Positions 28,629 through 39,444 are shown, counted from the stretch's first letter. The stretch: DNA of 47,398 nt from an uncultured Clostridia bacterium (GCA_947629835.1 CANRFH010000006.1:1-47398); one strand, 5' to 3'. Notes: a model not told the origin generated them from the letters alone. Made by a program: numbers and translations.

Positions 28629-29681
28629 CTATAATTTTTGTTCTATTTGTTCTACTACAATATCTCTTATATTTTCATCTGGTATGTTTTCTATTATTTC
28701 ATTAAACTGTCCTCTTACGATTAATTTTTGTGCTTCTTTTAGGCTTAATCCTCTTGTCATTAAGTAAAATAATTGTTTCTCGTCTACCTTTCCAGATGCT
28801 GTTCCATGATTTCCTTCTATATCTTCTTCTGTGCATAAAAGCACTGGAAGTGATATAGATTTTGCAGTATCAGAAAGTATTGTACAATATTCGTTTTCAT
28901 CACCTTTTGCTTTTTTGCAATCCTTTTTGAAATCTATTGTACCTTTAAAATGTTTTTTTGATTTATCTTTTATTGCACCTTTTAAGTTCATATTTATATT
29001 AGATTTTTTTCCATATACTTCTACGATATAGTTTAAATCTAATAACTGATTATCTGTTCCTAAATAAATAGTATTTATTTCATTATTAGAATTTTCACCT
29101 TTTAAATTCGTGTAATAATTTGTTACACTATTTTTTCCACCAAAGTCAACAATAGTATATTTTACAGTTGAGTTTTCGTCTAAAACATTTTCTATTGAAA
29201 CATAATTTTCAGTCTCTTTATTTAATAAGTTTAAAAATATTATGTTTAGATTAGAGCTATTTTGTGAAACTACTCTGATTTGGCCATTATGATAAAATTT
29301 GCCTTTACGATCAGATATATATTTTATAACTATTGTTGCTGTGGCATTTTCAGTTCCATCTATTAATATATCATCTACTAGATTTTGATTTTCTTCTGAT
29401 AAGTTAAATTCTAATGTAATCTCTTTTTTATCTTGACTATCTACCTTTAAGTGAAGATTTACATTTGAATCATTTTCTATTTGTTTAGATAAAATTTCGC
29501 CATTTCCATATTTTAGATTAGCTTTATTTTTCTCCTCTATTATTGAAATTTTATCTACATCTCCACTTATATTTAATCCGCCAAACTTTTTTATATTTTT
29601 AGGTAAGCTAAAATCATCTATATTAATATTATTTATTTCATAATTCTTTGCTGTTCTTATAGGTGTTTCATTTAATATCAT
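28629..29681 (-). CDS. sufD: SufD-like subunit of the SufBCD complex
   Basis: 350 residues, beta-helix core of the SufB/SufD family. The best-conserved part is the C-terminus: LLCTEEDIEGNHGTASGKVDEKQLFYLMTRGLSLKEAQKLIVRGQF. It pairs with SufB and docks SufC. It is more diverged and shorter than SufB, as is usual for SufD. Confidence 0.88.
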   Translation of the reverse strand: MILNETPIRTAKNYEINNINIDDFSLPKNIKKFGGLNISGDVDKISIIEEKNKANLKYGNGEILSKQIENDSNVNLHLKVDSQDKKEITLEFNLSEENQNLVDDILIDGTENATATIVIKYISDRKGKFYHNGQIRVVSQNSSNLNIIFLNLLNKETENYVSIENVLDENSTVKYTIVDFGGKNSVTNYYTNLKGENSNNEINTIYLGTDNQLLDLNYIVEVYGKKSNINMNLKGAIKDKSKKHFKGTIDFKKDCKKAKGDENEYCTILSDTAKSISLPVLLCTEEDIEGNHGTASGKVDEKQLFYLMTRGLSLKEAQKLIVRGQFNEIIENIPDENIRDIVVEQIEQKL

Positions 29682-29697
29682 TTTAACATTCCTTTCT

Positions 29698-31095
29698 TTA
29701 TCCTATACTTCCTTCTAACTCTAAATTAATAAGATTATTCATTTCTGCTGCATATTCTACTGGAAGTTCTTTTGAAATTGGATCTGCAAATCCACGAACT
29801 ATCATAGCTTTTGCATCTTCTTCTGATAAACCTCTACTCATTAAATAGAAAATTGATTTATCACTTATCTTTCCTATCTTAGCCTCGTGTGAGAATTCTA
29901 CTTCATCTGTTCTAACATCATTTACAGGAATAGTATCAGACCTTGATATATCGTCTAGCATCAAAGATTCACAAGATACATTGCACTTTGAACCCTTTGC
30001 ATTTTCATTTATTCTGACTAATGCTCTATACGTTGCAGTTCCGCCATTTTTAGAAATTGACTTAGAATTTACTAGACTAGATGTATTCCTGCTGTTATGA
30101 ACAACTTTAAAGCCTGTGTCTAAATTTTGCCCTTTACCTGCAAATGAAATTCCTGTATACTCTGTTCTAGCTCCTTCTCCATTTAATATACTCATTGGAT
30201 ATAGCATAGAAATTTTAGAGCCAAATGAGCCAGATACCCAATCAACCTGAGCATTTTTCCCTATAATTGCTTTTTTAGTATTTAGATTTAGCATATTCTT
30301 AGACCAGTTTTCTATTGTAGAATATCTTAAATATGCACCATCTTTAACATAGAGTTCAACACATCCTGCATGAAGATTTACTTTGTTATATTTTGGAGCA
30401 CTACACCCTTCGATAAAATGAAGTGATGCACCTTCGTCAACTATAATTAAAGTATGTTCAAATTGTCCTGATTCTGGTGAATTTAATCTAAAGTATGATT
30501 GAAGCGGAATTTCTACTTTTACATTCTTAGGAACATAAACAAATGATCCACCAGACCATACAGCTCCATGCAATGCGACAAATTTATGATCTGTCACTGG
30601 AACACATTTCATAAAGTGTTGTTGTACAATATCAGGATATTCTCTTACTGCTGTTTCCATATCTGTATAAATTACACCTTGTGCAAGAAGTTCATTTTTC
30701 ATACTATGATAAACGACTTCTGAATCATATTGTGCTCCAACTCCTGCAAGAGACTTTTTCTCTGCCTCAGGAATTCCTAGTTTATCAAAAGTATTTTTGA
30801 TATCTTCTGGCACATCTTCCCAATTTCCAGTCATTTTGGTTTTAGGTCTTACATATGTTGCGATATCATCCATATTTAGCTCTGATAAATCTGGTCCCCA
30901 AGTTGGCATCTCTAGCTTATTATATGTTTCTAATGCTTTTAATCTAAAATCTCTCATCCATTCAGGATCATTTTTCTGTCTAGAAATTTCTTCGATTATT
31001 TCTCTTGTCAGACCTTTTTTTATTTTGAAATCATAATCATCTTTATTCTTTATATCGTAAATATTTCTATTTATCTCATCTAACTCTGTTTTCAA
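29698..31095 (-). CDS. sufB: SufB, Fe-S cluster assembly scaffold
   Basis: 465 residues. TREIIEEISRQKNDPEWM, PTWGPDLSELNMDDI, YDSEVVYHSMKNELLAQGV, HGAVWSGGSFVYVPK, SLHFIEGCSAPKY, and C-terminal HEAKIGKISDKSIFYLMSRGL with MIVRGFADP. Standard length and sequence for SufB, with the Cys of GCSAP present. Forms SufBC2D, on which Fe-S clusters are built. No CGG break. Confidence 0.96.
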   Translation of the reverse strand: MKTELDEINRNIYDIKNKDDYDFKIKKGLTREIIEEISRQKNDPEWMRDFRLKALETYNKLEMPTWGPDLSELNMDDIATYVRPKTKMTGNWEDVPEDIKNTFDKLGIPEAEKKSLAGVGAQYDSEVVYHSMKNELLAQGVIYTDMETAVREYPDIVQQHFMKCVPVTDHKFVALHGAVWSGGSFVYVPKNVKVEIPLQSYFRLNSPESGQFEHTLIIVDEGASLHFIEGCSAPKYNKVNLHAGCVELYVKDGAYLRYSTIENWSKNMLNLNTKKAIIGKNAQVDWVSGSFGSKISMLYPMSILNGEGARTEYTGISFAGKGQNLDTGFKVVHNSRNTSSLVNSKSISKNGGTATYRALVRINENAKGSKCNVSCESLMLDDISRSDTIPVNDVRTDEVEFSHEAKIGKISDKSIFYLMSRGLSEEDAKAMIVRGFADPISKELPVEYAAEMNNLINLELEGSIG

Positions 31096-31115
31096 TTTAG
31101 TTATCCTTTCATAAT

Positions 31116-31853
31116 TTATTTAAACATTTTATATCCTTTTTCTTCGATTTCTGATGCAAGTTCTCCTGTACCTGTCTTTACAATTTTACCATTTATAAGT
31201 ACATGTACATAGTCTACCTTTAATGAATGTAAAATCTTAGTATTATGCGTTATTATAAGTACAGCATTGTTTTTATTCTTGTACATTTCAATTCCTTTTG
31301 AAACTATATTTATACTATCTACATCTAATCCAGAATCTGTTTCGTCAAGTATTGCAAGTTTAGGATTTAATACTAGCATCTGTAAAATCTCATTTTTCTT
31401 TTTTTCTCCTCCTGAAAAGCCTACATTTAGATATCTTTCGCTATATTCTGGTTTCATTTGAAGTTCTTCCATATGTTTTTTTAATTCATTTTTAAACTCA
31501 AATACTTTTATAGGCTTTCCTGTAACTTTATTTTTAGAATATCTTAAAAAGTTACTTACAGTTATTCCTGGTATCTCCTCTGGCAATTGAAAAGACATAA
31601 ATACACCTTTTCTTGCTATTTCATCTGTTTTTAAATTAGTTATATCAGTATCTTCTAAAATTATTTTTCCGCCCATTTTTGTATAAGCTGGATTATTTAA
31701 TATTGCATTTGCTGTTGTAGATTTTCCAGAACCATTTGGTCCCATTATTACATGAATCTCTCCTTTGTTTATTGTTAAATCTACTCCTTTTAAGATTTCT
31801 TTATCTCCTGCATTTACATATAAATCTTTAATCTCTAACAATTTTTTTGGCAT
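31116..31853 (-). CDS. sufC: SufC ABC-type ATPase
   Basis: ATPase of the SufBCD complex, about 245 residues. Walker A GPNGSGKSTTANAIL, Q-loop FQLPEEIPGITVSNFLR, signature FSGGEKKKNEILQ, Walker B LAILDETDSGLDVD, H-loop IITHNTKIL. An ATG 21 bp further upstream (31872-31874) is also in frame, but GGAGGA stands six bases before ATGCCAAAA at 31851-31853, so that start is chosen. Confidence 0.95.
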   Translation of the reverse strand: MPKKLLEIKDLYVNAGDKEILKGVDLTINKGEIHVIMGPNGSGKSTTANAILNNPAYTKMGGKIILEDTDITNLKTDEIARKGVFMSFQLPEEIPGITVSNFLRYSKNKVTGKPIKVFEFKNELKKHMEELQMKPEYSERYLNVGFSGGEKKKNEILQMLVLNPKLAILDETDSGLDVDSINIVSKGIEMYKNKNNAVLIITHNTKILHSLKVDYVHVLINGKIVKTGTGELASEIEEKGYKMFK

Positions 31854-31866
31854 CTTTATTCCTCCA

Positions 31867-32319
31867 CTATTCACTCTTCTTTATTTTTCTTCTTTCACAT
31901 TCTAAGCATCTTTTATTTGCTATATCATAATTGCAATTTAACGTATCTAAATTTAATTGCTTATATACATATTTTGCAAGTTTATTTATAGTATTATCCG
32001 TAAGTGTTAATTTTATTTTTTCAGCTTCACTTTTTGCATCTTCTTCTGTCAAGCCCAATACATCTTTTAAAAATATATAGACAATATCATATGCTTCAAG
32101 TATCTTTTTTGCTAAATCTTCTCCTTCTTTTGTTAATTCTATTTTTCCATATGTTTTATAATTTATTAGTTTATTTTCCTTCAAGTTATTTATTGCTTTA
32201 TTAACACTGGGTTTAGAGCAATTCATTTCTATCGCTATATCTGTTACTCTTATTTCTTGATTTTTTACTTGTAATATATAAATTGTTTTTAAATACTCAC
32301 TTAAAGATTTTGAAATCAT
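31867..32319 (-). CDS. DtxR-like regulator with a C-terminal Cys cluster, first gene of the suf operon
   Basis: About 150 residues. N-terminal winged helix of the DtxR/MntR type (SEYLKTIYILQVKNQEIRV, DIAIEMNCSKPSVNKAINNL, YGKIELTKEGEDLAKKI), then a short dimerisation region (LGLTEEDAKSEAEKIKLTLTDNTINKL) and a C-terminal CNYDIANKRCLECERRK with three Cys. A conserved Cys set at the end of a regulator that heads a suf operon suggests Fe-S or iron sensing; this is inference. The start is ATG at 32317-32319 after AAGGAG; the longer frame to 32379 would run into the promoter. Confidence 0.85.
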   Translation of the reverse strand: MISKSLSEYLKTIYILQVKNQEIRVTDIAIEMNCSKPSVNKAINNLKENKLINYKTYGKIELTKEGEDLAKKILEAYDIVYIFLKDVLGLTEEDAKSEAEKIKLTLTDNTINKLAKYVYKQLNLDTLNCNYDIANKRCLECERRKIKKSE

Positions 32320-32334
32320 TTTATTCTCCTTTTT

Positions 32335-32350
32335 GTTAACTTCGGTTAAC
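32335..32350. promoter_or_regulatory. Putative operator of the suf regulator
   Basis: GTTAACTTCGGTTAAC: two GTTAAC half-sites around TTCG. It lies immediately downstream of the -10 box of the suf promoter, covering the start point, a typical repressor position. The adjoining DtxR-like protein is the obvious candidate to bind it. Confidence 0.75.
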
Positions 32351-32379
32351 ATTATAATACATTTATTAAGATATGTCAA
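32351..32379 (-). promoter_or_regulatory. Sigma-A promoter of the suf operon
   Basis: On the minus strand TTGACA (32374-32379), 17 bp, TATAAT (32351-32356): both hexamers match the consensus with ideal spacing. The operator palindrome follows directly. Confidence 0.9.
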
Positions 32380-32390
32380 TGCTTTATCTA

Positions 32391-32422
32391 AAAAAAGAGC
32401 TATGTTTCCATAGCTCTTTTTT
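32391..32422 (-). terminator. Terminator after the cohesin gene
   Basis: AAAAAAGAGCTATG (32391-32404) pairs with CATAGCTCTTTTTT (32409-32422) around TTTC. On the minus strand it ends in a U-run, 30 bp after the stop at 32452. Confidence 0.9.
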
Positions 32423-32451
32423 ACTTATTTAATATCTTTTAATTAACTATA

Positions 32452-33189
32452 TTATTCTTTTTTACCTTTTTTCATATAAGCAAAGTTTATAACTGCTCCA
32501 ACTACACAAACTACTGCTACAACCCATAGAGTATCATTTACTCCTGTTTGTGGTAATTTTCCTTTTGCAGTTGTATCATCTTTTAAAGAATTTGTTGTAG
32601 TTTTGTTGTTGTCAACTTCATTTTTTGGTTTGCTTTGTTCCTCAGTTGGTTTCTTCTCATCTGATGGTTTGCTTTCAACTTGTTCGACTTTTTTAGTAAT
32701 TGCTACTGTTTTAGTATCTCCTGAAAAATTAGTAGCATCTGATACTGAACTAACATTAACTGTAATATTTGCATTTCCTTCCACATTGTCTTTTGCTTTA
32801 AATTTTAAAGTTAAGAAATTGCTATTTGCTCCTATTTTGCTTGGAGTTCTATTTTCAAATAAGAATCCCATATTGCTTTCTTTAAAGCATTGTTCTCCAA
32901 GTGATACATCATCCCATCCTTCATTTGTATTTGATGATATTGAATTTGAAACATATTCTAATTTATCTTTATCATACTCTATTTTTCCTATAATAGTAAC
33001 TGAAGATGCAGATGTTTGAAATCCTGATAAGTTAATTTTAACTGTAAATTCTTTACCTTGCTCTACTGTAGTTTCTGTTGCAAGTGCAAGATTTCCTACT
33101 GTTACATCAGCTGCAAATACTGAGCCAGTAATACTAACTATTATTAATGCTAAAATTATAACGAAAAGTTTTTTTAATTTAAAATTCAT
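32452..33189 (-). CDS. LPXTG-anchored cohesin-domain surface protein
   Basis: 245 residues. Signal peptide (KKLFVIILALIIVSITGSVFA), one cohesin-type domain (VGNLALATETTVEQGKEFTV, IEYDKDKLEYVSN, NFLTLKFKAKD), a Lys/Pro/Glu-rich spacer, then the sortase signal LPQTG, a hydrophobic stretch and KKGKKE. A cohesin covalently anchored to the wall binds dockerin-bearing proteins. The very next gene upstream encodes one. Confidence 0.85.
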   Translation of the reverse strand: MNFKLKKLFVIILALIIVSITGSVFAADVTVGNLALATETTVEQGKEFTVKINLSGFQTSASSVTIIGKIEYDKDKLEYVSNSISSNTNEGWDDVSLGEQCFKESNMGFLFENRTPSKIGANSNFLTLKFKAKDNVEGNANITVNVSSVSDATNFSGDTKTVAITKKVEQVESKPSDEKKPTEEQSKPKNEVDNNKTTTNSLKDDTTAKGKLPQTGVNDTLWVVAVVCVVGAVINFAYMKKGKKE

Positions 33190-33221
33190 TTTTCTATACT
33201 TCCTTTCTAAAAATCAATATA

Positions 33222-36200
33222 TTAAAGTGCTGATACTATATCTGTTCTCATATTTTTCATATCATTGGCATCTTGTTTTCCATCTCTATTGTAATCTGCT
33301 GCCATTTTAAATGCACCTTCAAGTGATTCTGATAATATTCCTATTCTCCAATTTTTAATATCATTAGCATCCATTAAGCCATCACCTGTCATATCTCCTG
33401 AAACAACAACCTCAATTTCTGTATATATGTGTGAAGAATTTGTATCATTTGAAATTCTTATCTTCATACCTGTTCCTAGTAATTTGCTTGTATCTGCAAT
33501 AACATTTCCACTTGCATCTAAAACTTCAACTTTAACTCCTGGAACAGATTTTTCAGCTATTAAAGCTTGAACAGTAGTTACTGTTGATGGATGTATATCA
33601 CAATATCCATTTCCATCTGAATCTGTTGTGTCAACATATTTGTCTGCCTCAGGTTGTTCTACTTGATAACCGTGGTCTTGGTCAATATCTTCCTCAACAA
33701 TCTTAGAAGACATAAGTTTAACATATACCATTGTTGCTCCATCTGCTAAATCTGCTTTTTTAATATTAAATGAGAATGTTCCATCATCATTTTGTTTTAT
33801 ATTTTCACTTATAAGTGGAACAACTGTACTTCCAACTGCTATGCTTTCAATTGTTCTATTTTCATCTGGATGAATTATTATTGTAACTTCTTCTTTATCT
33901 TTCATATCTATTTTTTCTGTTTCAGAACCTTCATATGTTATATATCCACCTTCTGTACTTGCTAACATAAGTACTTTTGCTTTTGCTACTTCTGCTTTTG
34001 CTTCTTGTTCTTCTTGTGGAACCTCGATTCCAGCTATTGTAAATGGACTGAAAGAATTTACATATAGTATTAATCCTTGTGGAACTACCTCTACTGGAAT
34101 TTCTTCATGTCCTGTTATAGTTCCTAATTCATCATAGAAATAATGGTATACTTTAAATTCTCTTTTTCCTGAAATGTAATCTTCATAAGTTGTTCCTTCT
34201 GGGAATCCAAGTCTTATTCTTACTGAGTTTCCTGTATTAACAACTTGTTTCTTACATAATTGCATTCTTATATTATAGCTTTCTGTTTTTGCACTTTTAT
34301 TTTTTAATTCATCAAGACCATTAACCATATCTAAGCTTTCATCATCTGCAATTGTTGTTGTTGATAATGTTAATCTATGTGATAATTGATCTAAGTTAGC
34401 ACCAGCAAGTTCTTCTGGTAAATCAACTTCTTGACCTTTCTCATCTTTTGTCTTCCATCCTTCTGCTGATAAATTTGATGTATCCAATAATTCAGGTTGT
34501 GCAAATACATTGCAATCAATTCCTTGACCACTTAATGCACAGAAATCGCACTTATTTCCAACTGCATAGTTCGCTGGCATAGGTGCTTTTTGGCTGTTGT
34601 GACCTACAACACCTTGCCATGTTATATCATAAGCTACTTCATTTGCTGAGAATTGGGCACTAGGTGTGAAATCAAATTCAACCCAAGCGTTTTCACTAGA
34701 ACTTCCTAAATGATATTCAACATTGCTTATTTTTGATGAAGCAATTAAATCATTTCTCTTTGTTTTATTTGGTTTATATACATCAGTAATAGCTATATTT
34801 CCTGTGCTAGTTCCATCAGTTGTTTCAAAATAATCGTCATATTCTACTTTTACTCTATAAGTACTTTCAAATCCTAATTTTACATTTTGTGGTGGTGTAG
34901 CCTTCTTTATGTAAGGTGGTGCTTGATAAATATTACCTGTCTCGTTTATAAATGTTTTTGTTCTTTCCTCTAAAAGAGAAGCATCTCCTTTATAATATAA
35001 TTCGTCAAGTAATGGTGCACCAGTTGCTTCATCAATCTTAGGTCCTTTATCAGCAACTGCGAATTGAACTAATTCAACTTGTGGCAATTTGAAATCTATA
35101 TAGTTACCATACTTATCACTTGTTTTTTCTTCAAGAGCTGGATATAGTTTAGGAGTTATATATCCCCAAGGTGTATATGTCCAAGTATTTTCATCTTCAT
35201 CAAATGTTGCAAAACGAGCTAACATATATTTTCCTTGTTCTGCATTGTGTGTATAATCTTTTCCATCATAGCTTACAAATAATCTAAATGTATCTTTTAA
35301 AACATGACCTGCGTCATCTCCTGCATGGTCTCCTTCTTCTACATAATCTGATGTGATTACTGTTACACTGAATTTTCCATCATCGTATTCCTCTTCAATT
35401 TCTTGTAAAGAAGATGTTTCTAGTGTTGGATATTTAAATTCAAACATCGATTGTGAGAAAATTCCTGATTCAATACGACGATCAAATAATTCAGCTGTTC
35501 CTACCATAAAGTATTTACGGCTTTGTTTATCTGAGTTCTCGTCATCATCATGAGTAACATCTACTCCATACCATTTTCCACCAATTTGTACATAGTTCCA
35601 AGCATGGTTTTCTGTTTGAGTATCTGATACTTTATATCCTCCACCTGCTACTATACAATTAATTCCTAAGTTATCTAATAATGCTTTATATGCTCTAGTG
35701 TAGCTTTCGCAAACACCTTCACCAAATTTTAAACAGTCATAAGCTGTTCTAGCATTACTATATTGTGTATCTGTATTGTAATTTTCTACTTCATATTCGA
35801 ATTTATATGACATTTTGTTCATTTCCCAGTTATGGGCTGTTTTTGCTAATTCATAATCTTGGCTATCTTTGTTATCTTCATGTTGAGTTTCTGCTTTAAT
35901 TTGTGTAATAGCATTTTCCATTAATTGATTATATTCATTAATTTTTGAATCTATATTTTCAGCATTAAATCCAGGTAAGAAATAATCATCTCTTTTTCCT
36001 CTACCTAAAAATGCAAAGTAGTTTCCATTTGAATCTCTAGTTACTCTTAGAGAAATAGCTGACCAATCAACCCAGAATACTTCTGGATAATCATATTGGA
36101 ATGCGTCTCTTGCAGCAGTCATATCGTATAATAATTGTGTTGTTCCTGTTGCATATTTCAATAAGTCTGCTTCTTCAACTACTCCTTTTGCTATTAGGTT

Positions 36201-36434
36201 ATAATCTTGACCTTTTTTAAATGTACCGTTTTTGTACATGTCTACCATTGCGTTATAAAATTTCCAAGCCTGTTCATTAAGCTGTCTACCATAATAATCT
36301 TTTGAATATGTATCTAAGCTTAAATCTTTATTTTCACTTGCAGCAATTGATATGCCTCCAAAGCTTAGAAAGCTTAATTCTGCTATAAGAAATGTTAAAA
36401 CAAGTAGTAATGATGTGATTTTCTTAATTTTCAT
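33222..36434 (-). CDS. Secreted transglutaminase-like protein with C-terminal dockerin
   Basis: 1070 residues. Signal peptide (KITSLLLVLTFLIAELSFLSF). Transglutaminase-like/protease core with the Cys in GEGVCESYTRAYKALLDNLG, the His in ENHAWNYVQIGGKWYGVDVTHD and its Asp. Long beta-rich middle, then a type I dockerin: two calcium-loop repeats, GDMTGDGLMDANDIKNWRIG and ADYNRDGKQDANDMKNMR. It can dock onto the LPXTG cohesin encoded 33 bp downstream, making a minimal cell-surface complex. The core may cleave, crosslink or remodel peptide. The substrate is unknown. Confidence 0.85.
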   Translation of the reverse strand: MKIKKITSLLLVLTFLIAELSFLSFGGISIAASENKDLSLDTYSKDYYGRQLNEQAWKFYNAMVDMYKNGTFKKGQDYNLIAKGVVEEADLLKYATGTTQLLYDMTAARDAFQYDYPEVFWVDWSAISLRVTRDSNGNYFAFLGRGKRDDYFLPGFNAENIDSKINEYNQLMENAITQIKAETQHEDNKDSQDYELAKTAHNWEMNKMSYKFEYEVENYNTDTQYSNARTAYDCLKFGEGVCESYTRAYKALLDNLGINCIVAGGGYKVSDTQTENHAWNYVQIGGKWYGVDVTHDDDENSDKQSRKYFMVGTAELFDRRIESGIFSQSMFEFKYPTLETSSLQEIEEEYDDGKFSVTVITSDYVEEGDHAGDDAGHVLKDTFRLFVSYDGKDYTHNAEQGKYMLARFATFDEDENTWTYTPWGYITPKLYPALEEKTSDKYGNYIDFKLPQVELVQFAVADKGPKIDEATGAPLLDELYYKGDASLLEERTKTFINETGNIYQAPPYIKKATPPQNVKLGFESTYRVKVEYDDYFETTDGTSTGNIAITDVYKPNKTKRNDLIASSKISNVEYHLGSSSENAWVEFDFTPSAQFSANEVAYDITWQGVVGHNSQKAPMPANYAVGNKCDFCALSGQGIDCNVFAQPELLDTSNLSAEGWKTKDEKGQEVDLPEELAGANLDQLSHRLTLSTTTIADDESLDMVNGLDELKNKSAKTESYNIRMQLCKKQVVNTGNSVRIRLGFPEGTTYEDYISGKREFKVYHYFYDELGTITGHEEIPVEVVPQGLILYVNSFSPFTIAGIEVPQEEQEAKAEVAKAKVLMLASTEGGYITYEGSETEKIDMKDKEEVTIIIHPDENRTIESIAVGSTVVPLISENIKQNDDGTFSFNIKKADLADGATMVYVKLMSSKIVEEDIDQDHGYQVEQPEADKYVDTTDSDGNGYCDIHPSTVTTVQALIAEKSVPGVKVEVLDASGNVIADTSKLLGTGMKIRISNDTNSSHIYTEIEVVVSGDMTGDGLMDANDIKNWRIGILSESLEGAFKMAADYNRDGKQDANDMKNMRTDIVSAL

Positions 36435-36560
36435 AAATTCATCCTCCTTTTAATGTATTTTTTAAATTATGTTCCCTAATTTAACTATCACTTTATTATA
36501 CTATGCGTAAATATTCTTTGTCAACACATTTTTCTAATTTTATTTCCAAATTTTATAATA

Positions 36561-36588
36561 AAAAAAGCTATGTTTCCATAGCTTTTTT
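36561..36588 (-). terminator. Terminator after secA
   Basis: AAAAAAGCTATG and CATAGCTTTTTT pair around a 4-nt loop directly beyond the secA stop (36591), with a U-run on the minus strand. Confidence 0.85.
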
Positions 36589-36590
36589 TA

Positions 36591-39359
36591 TTACTCATTT
36601 TTACCACAACAGTTCTTATACTTTTTCCCACTTCCACATGGACAAGGATCATTTCTTCCTACCTTTGGTCCATTATTTACAACAGTTGTATTTACCTTTT
36701 GCTCAGCGTTTTGTTTCTTGTTAGGATCAGTAGAGCTTTCGAAGTTAATACTGTTTAATTTTTCTTGTGCTGCTTTTGTAATTTGTATTGTTTGTGTTCT
36801 CTTTATTTCTTCTCTTTTTTGTAAATGTAAGATTAATTTTACAACATCAACTTTTATATTTGCAACCATCTCGTCAAACATATCAAATCCTTCGATTCTA
36901 TATTTATCAACAGGATTGCTTTGTCCATAAGCTCTAAGTCCTATACCATCTTTTAACTCGTCCATATTATCAATATGATCCATCCATTTTTGGTCTACGA
37001 CTTTAAGCATAACAACTCTTTCTAGTTCTCTTAAAGCCTCTGTTCCTACTTCTTTTTCTTTGTTTTCATATATCTCCAAAGCTTTTTCGTTTATATAGTC
37101 TGATAAATCTTGTCCGTGTAATTCATTGGCTTTATCTGCTATATTAATTCCAAATATGTTGTTAATTTCTTGTATTAATCCTTCTTTATTTCCGCCTTCT
37201 TCTCCAGCATACATTGCAACTACATCTTCTGCAACACTCTTTATCATAGAAGTTATGTTATTTTTTAGATTTTCTCCATCAAGCACTTCTTTTCTTTGTT
37301 TGTATATAATCTCCCTTTGTACATTCATAACATCGTCATATTGAAGTACATTTTTACGAATACTAAAGTTTCTTCCTTCTACTCTCTTTTGAGCTCTTTC
37401 TACTGCATTAGAAATCATCTTAGACTGTATAGGAATATTTTCGTCAGCTCCAAGTGTTTCATATACATTTGTTATCATATCTCCGCCGAATATTTTCATT
37501 AAGTCATCATCAAGTCCTATATAGAATCTTGATTCACCATTATCTCCTTGACGACCGCTTCTACCTCTTAACTGATTGTCAATTCTTCTTGATTCGTGTC
37601 TTTCTGTTCCTATGATTTTTAATCCACCAGCTTCAATTACTTTCTCTTTTTCTTCTTTTATAGTTTCATCATATTTTGCTTTTAACTCTTTAAAATCTTT
37701 TCTTGCTTGCAAAATATCTGGATCATCTGTCTCATTAAATGTAGTAGCTTGTTCAATTAGCTCTTCTGGAACTTTTCTTTTTCTCATTTCTTGAAGTGCT
37801 AAGAATTCAGAGTTTCCTCCTAGCATAATATCTGTACCACGTCCAGCCATATTTGTTGCTATTGTTACAGCACCATATTTACCAGCTTGTGCGATTATCT
37901 CAGCCTCTTTTTCATGATATTTAGCGTTTAATACTTCGTGAGGTATTCCATCTCTTTTCAAAATATTGCTCAATTTTTCTGACTTTTCAATAGAGATAGT
38001 TCCGACTAACACTGGTTGTCCCTTAGCGTGACTCTCCTTTATATCTTCTACTACTGCTCTAAATTTTGCATCTTCATTTTTATATATTATATCGTTATGA
38101 TCTACTCTTATCATTGGCTTATTTGTTGGTATGCTAATAACATCCAAATTGTATATCTCTCTAAATTCTTCCTCTTCTGTCATAGCAGTACCTGTCATTC
38201 CAGATAATTTATCATACATTCTGAAATAATTCTGGAAAGTGATAGTTGCCAAAGTTTTAGATTCGTCAGCGATTTTTACATTTTCCTTTGCTTCTATTGC
38301 TTGATGTAATCCATTATTGTATCTTCTTCCATACATAATTCTTCCTGTAAATTCATCTACGATTAAAACTTCTCCATCTTTTACGATATAGTCAATATCT
38401 TTCTTCATTACTCCATGAGCACGTAAACTTTGAGTAACGTGGTGAACTATTTCTGAATTGTCCAAATCGTTGAAGTTCTCTATATTAAAGTATTGTTCTG
38501 CTTTCTTTATGCCTTTTTGGGTTAGTGTTGCTGATTTTGCTTTTAAGTCTACTATATAGTCGTATTTTTCGTTGTCTTCCTCTTGATTTAAGTCTTTTAT
38601 ATCTTCCTCAACAATTACTTTTGGGTTAAGTCTTCTTACAAAATCATTAGCTTGTTTATATAAATCAGAAGACTTATCAGCTCTACCAGATATGATAAGT
38701 GGTGTTCTTGCCTCATCTATCAAAATGCTGTCTATCTCATCTACGATTGCAAAGTTAAGTTCTCTTTGAACTGCTTGGCTTTTATATATAACCATATTAT
38801 CTCTTAGATAGTCAAATCCAAACTCATTGTTAGTACCATATATGATATCTGATGCGTATGCTCTTTGTTTTTCTTCTGGTCTCATTCCACTTATAACTAG
38901 TCCTACTGTTAAGCCTAAGAATTTATATAGTTTTCCCATCCACTCACTATCACGTTTTGCCAAGTAGTCATTTACAGTGATTATATGAACTCCTTTACCA
39001 GTTAAAGCATTTAAATATGCAGGAAGTGTTGCAACTAATGTTTTTCCTTCACCAGTTTTCATCTCTGCAATTCTTCCTTGGTGAAGAATGATTCCACCTA
39101 TTAATTGTACATCAAAGTGTCTCATTCCAAGGACTCTCTTTGCTCCTTCTCTTACAACTGCGAAAGCTTCTGGAAGAAGATCATCTAATGATTCTCCATC
39201 TTGAACTCTTACTTTAAAGTCTGCTGTTTTATTTCTTAGTTCATCATCAGAAAGTTTTGATATCTCTTCCTCTAAACTATTTATTTTATCTACTAATGGC
39301 ATAACTCTTTTTACTTCTTTTTCTGAATAGCTGCCAAATATATTTCTAAATAATCCCAT
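36591..39359 (-). CDS. secA: SecA preprotein translocase ATPase
   Basis: 922 residues, standard Sec[31 protein letters not shown] (Walker A), [77 protein letters not shown] and [18 protein letters not shown], ending in the zinc SEC-C motif [17 protein letters not shown]. No CGG break: its Gly codons preceded by C are all NNC-GGN in frame (for example FGGD, SGRQ), a useful internal control. Confidence 0.98.
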   Translation of the reverse strand: MGLFRNIFGSYSEKEVKRVMPLVDKINSLEEEISKLSDDELRNKTADFKVRVQDGESLDDLLPEAFAVVREGAKRVLGMRHFDVQLIGGIILHQGRIAEMKTGEGKTLVATLPAYLNALTGKGVHIITVNDYLAKRDSEWMGKLYKFLGLTVGLVISGMRPEEKQRAYASDIIYGTNNEFGFDYLRDNMVIYKSQAVQRELNFAIVDEIDSILIDEARTPLIISGRADKSSDLYKQANDFVRRLNPKVIVEEDIKDLNQEEDNEKYDYIVDLKAKSATLTQKGIKKAEQYFNIENFNDLDNSEIVHHVTQSLRAHGVMKKDIDYIVKDGEVLIVDEFTGRIMYGRRYNNGLHQAIEAKENVKIADESKTLATITFQNYFRMYDKLSGMTGTAMTEEEEFREIYNLDVISIPTNKPMIRVDHNDIIYKNEDAKFRAVVEDIKESHAKGQPVLVGTISIEKSEKLSNILKRDGIPHEVLNAKYHEKEAEIIAQAGKYGAVTIATNMAGRGTDIMLGGNSEFLALQEMRKRKVPEELIEQATTFNETDDPDILQARKDFKELKAKYDETIKEEKEKVIEAGGLKIIGTERHESRRIDNQLRGRSGRQGDNGESRFYIGLDDDLMKIFGGDMITNVYETLGADENIPIQSKMISNAVERAQKRVEGRNFSIRKNVLQYDDVMNVQREIIYKQRKEVLDGENLKNNITSMIKSVAEDVVAMYAGEEGGNKEGLIQEINNIFGINIADKANELHGQDLSDYINEKALEIYENKEKEVGTEALRELERVVMLKVVDQKWMDHIDNMDELKDGIGLRAYGQSNPVDKYRIEGFDMFDEMVANIKVDVVKLILHLQKREEIKRTQTIQITKAAQEKLNSINFESSTDPNKKQNAEQKVNTTVVNNGPKVGRNDPCPCGSGKKYKNCCGKNE

Positions 39360-39444
39360 TTATTTTGCACCTCTTTTTTTGATTTCTGTTATACTATATC
39401 ACGTTTTTATGTATTTAGCAAGTAAATATACTATAAAAAAATCT

